Shown here in pieces: positions 7,819 to 8,535 of a DNA stretch of 8,535 nucleotides. Source of the stretch: Clostridia bacterium (GTDB lineage: Bacteria; Bacillota; DSM-521; Neomoorellales; SLTJ01); assembly GCA_014360105.1 (NCBI GenBank), contig JACIYD010000048.1, forward strand, positions 1-8,535. Reading direction: 5' to 3'. The notes below the pieces were generated by a model. It worked only from the letters and a program-made list of their open reading frames with translations, searched no databases and had not been told where the DNA came from. Within the stretch, counting starts at the first letter, position 1; every line of letters begins with the position of its first letter. The translations under genes were made by a program, and so were the position numbers.

Positions 7819-8280
7819 GTGGTAGAGCGGGTGCGGGTGGTGGCGGAGAACCGCCGGGCGCGGCACGATTACTTCATCGAGGAGACACTGGAAGCGGGCA
7901 TCGCCCTGACGGGGACGGAGGTAAAGTCGCTGCGCGCAGGGCGGGCCAGCCTACAGGATAGTTTTGCCCGCGTGGAAAAGGGCGAGGTTCTGCTCTACAA
8001 TATGCACATCAGTCCTTATGAAAAGGGAAACCGCTTCAACCACGACCCCAAGCGGGTACGCCGGCTCTTGCTACACAAGGCCGAAATCCGGCGCCTCGTC
8101 GGCAAAACACGGCAGCGCGGCTTCACCCTGGTGCCCCTGCGGCTTTACTTCAACAGCCGCGGCCTTGCCAAGGTGGAACTTGCGTTGGCCCGGGGGAAGA
8201 AGCTGTACGACCGGCGCGAGGACATCGCCCGGCGCGACGCCGCGCGGCAGATTGCCCAAGCCCTGCGGCGCCGGCGCTAG
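7819..8280 (+). CDS. smpB: SsrA (tmRNA)-binding protein SmpB
   Basis: Binds tmRNA and takes it to stalled ribosomes, where it mimics part of a tRNA during trans-translation; cytoplasmic and ribosome-associated. The 153-residue product has normal length and the whole family pattern: an N-terminal [19 protein letters not shown], the tmRNA-contact segment [18 protein letters not shown] (G32 onward), then [18 protein letters not shown] and [21 protein letters not shown]. It closes with [16 protein letters not shown] and a basic tail ending ALRRRR that enters the ribosomal decoding site. The start is GTG 7819 with a strong AAGGAGG (7805-7811) spaced 7 bases. It follows rnr at 94 bases, a common pairing in Gram-positives that fits their joint role in ribosome rescue and mRNA decay. 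No ssrA gene is seen in the 255 bases that follow. Confidence 0.97.
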   Translation: MVERVRVVAENRRARHDYFIEETLEAGIALTGTEVKSLRAGRASLQDSFARVEKGEVLLYNMHISPYEKGNRFNHDPKRVRRLLLHKAEIRRLVGKTRQRGFTLVPLRLYFNSRGLAKVELALARGKKLYDRREDIARRDAARQIAQALRRRR

Positions 8281-8307
8281 GAAATGAAGAAATCACATCC
8301 TGGCGAC

Positions 8308-8353
8308 CCACTTTGCTCCTTAGGGTCTTTGGCCTGTGGCATAAGACCTCGCG
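8308..8353 (+). repeat. Imperfect direct repeat, copy 1
   Basis: The first 26 bases (8308-8333) match 8427-8452 at 21 positions, including the identical block GGTCTTTGGC. After a variable spacer, a second similar block ends in the identical CCTCGCG (8347-8353). The two copies start 119 bases apart. Confidence 0.6.
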
Positions 8354-8407
8354 CCTCGCGGCGAGCCGGCCCGCTCATCGAGGGCGAGGGCACAAAGCTC
8401 AGAATGA

Positions 8408-8424
8408 ATAACCTCCTGGGTTAT
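8408..8424. other. Perfect hairpin between the two direct repeats
   Basis: ATAACC (8408-8413) and GGTTAT (8419-8424) form a 6-pair stem with a 5-base loop, TCCTG. It is not followed by a T-run on the plus strand, and on the minus strand it is followed by TCATTCTG, so it is not a convincing terminator either way. It may be a structural part of the surrounding repeat element. Confidence 0.35.
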
Positions 8425-8426
8425 CC

Positions 8427-8476
8427 CCAGTTTGCCTCTTGCGGTCTTTGGCTCCCTCGTTGGCGTGAGCCTCGCG
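8427..8476 (+). repeat. Imperfect direct repeat, copy 2
   Basis: Partner of the copy at 8308-8353: it shares GGTCTTTGGC (8443-8452) and CCTCGCG (8470-8476), with a spacer four bases longer and a TTGGCGTGAG block matching TGGCATAAG in copy 1. Diverged copies this close suggest a degenerate repeat element and not a recent duplication. Confidence 0.6.
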
Positions 8477-8535
8477 GGCCGAACTAAGGCTCAGGCTTCT
8501 GGCTCCGGCGGGCTCCCGGCCGAGGCGCCCTCCAT

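Larger units (their letters stand above)
8281..8535. other. Non-coding region after smpB with repeat-element features
   Basis: No gene is supported here. A 67-codon reading frame from 8284 starts four bases after smpB's stop without its own ribosome site and resembles no family I know. The stretch holds two imperfect direct repeats (8308-8353 and 8427-8476), a perfect ATAACC/GGTTAT hairpin (8408-8424), a TGAGCC/GGCTCA hairpin with a 16-base loop (8466-8493) and the palindrome CTCGCGGCGAG (8355-8365). There is no tRNA and no tmRNA 5' end (GGGGGCG-like start with its acceptor stem). The composition, with paired repeats and hairpins, suggests an intergenic repeat element continuing past the window end. 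Confidence 0.5.

Noticed and set aside
7734..7961. 75-codon plus-strand frame overlapping the start of smpB
   Set aside because: It overlaps smpB in another frame, has no ribosome site and encodes an Arg/Gly-rich product typical of shadow frames.
8284..8487. 67-codon plus-strand reading frame after smpB
   Set aside because: No Shine-Dalgarno of its own, starts four bases after smpB, low-complexity Arg/Pro/Gly-rich product of no known family, and it spans the direct repeats and hairpins; more likely non-coding.
8491..8535. Short minus-strand frame ATG at 8535 reading MEGASAGSPPEPEA then stop
   Set aside because: Only 14 codons, at the window edge, within repeat-like sequence; nothing supports expression, though it may be a recurring part of the repeat.
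8281..8535. tmRNA (ssrA) gene expected after smpB in some bacteria
   Set aside because: No tmRNA-like 5' end, tag reading frame or T-arm/acceptor 3' end could be found in these 255 bases.

Overview
The window is a single plus-strand run of housekeeping genes from a GC-rich Firmicute of the Clostridia type. The order is 2,3-bisphosphoglycerate-independent phosphoglycerate mutase (gpmI, 5' end cut by the window), enolase (eno), a membrane-bound pyrophosphatase (hppA), the SecG subunit of the protein translocase, a small hotdog-fold thioesterase, RNase R (rnr) and the tmRNA-binding protein SmpB. The arrangement gpmI-eno-secG-rnr-smpB is a familiar Gram-positive order in which the end of the glycolytic operon abuts the secG/RNase R/SmpB (protein export, RNA decay, ribosome rescue) cluster. 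I cannot name the genus; a moderately thermophilic Moorella/Peptococcaceae-like clostridium would fit the GC-rich coding style.

Layout: 1-2504 is the end of the glycolytic operon, very tightly packed (eno's Shine-Dalgarno overlaps the gpmI stop). Positions 2505-4763 hold hppA, which is visibly poorer in GC and uses different codons from everything around it. Directly after its stop, in the same frame, lie 20 codons (4764-4826) that encode the last 19 residues of a second, different pyrophosphatase in host-like codons. The simplest reading is that a resident hppA was displaced by a horizontally acquired one and left its 3' stub behind. A good sigma-A-type promoter (TTGCCG, 17 bases, TATAAT) straddles the end of that stub and should drive secG and what follows. 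The incoming enzyme carries the lysine and threonine that mark potassium-independent proton pumps.

Positions 4872-8280 carry secG, a GC-rich terminator-like hairpin with a crossing alternative stem, the thioesterase, rnr and smpB. Positions 8281-8535 carry no convincing gene. They hold two imperfect direct repeats and several hairpins that look like an intergenic repeat element running off the window end; no tmRNA gene is seen there.

Functionally, gpmI and eno do the last interconversions before phosphoenolpyruvate. The pyrophosphatase recovers energy from biosynthetic pyrophosphate as an ion gradient. RNase R and SmpB cooperate with tmRNA in clearing stalled ribosomes and degrading their mRNAs. 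I saw no phage, CRISPR, toxin-antitoxin or other new multi-gene system; the noteworthy biology is the replaced hppA and its relic.
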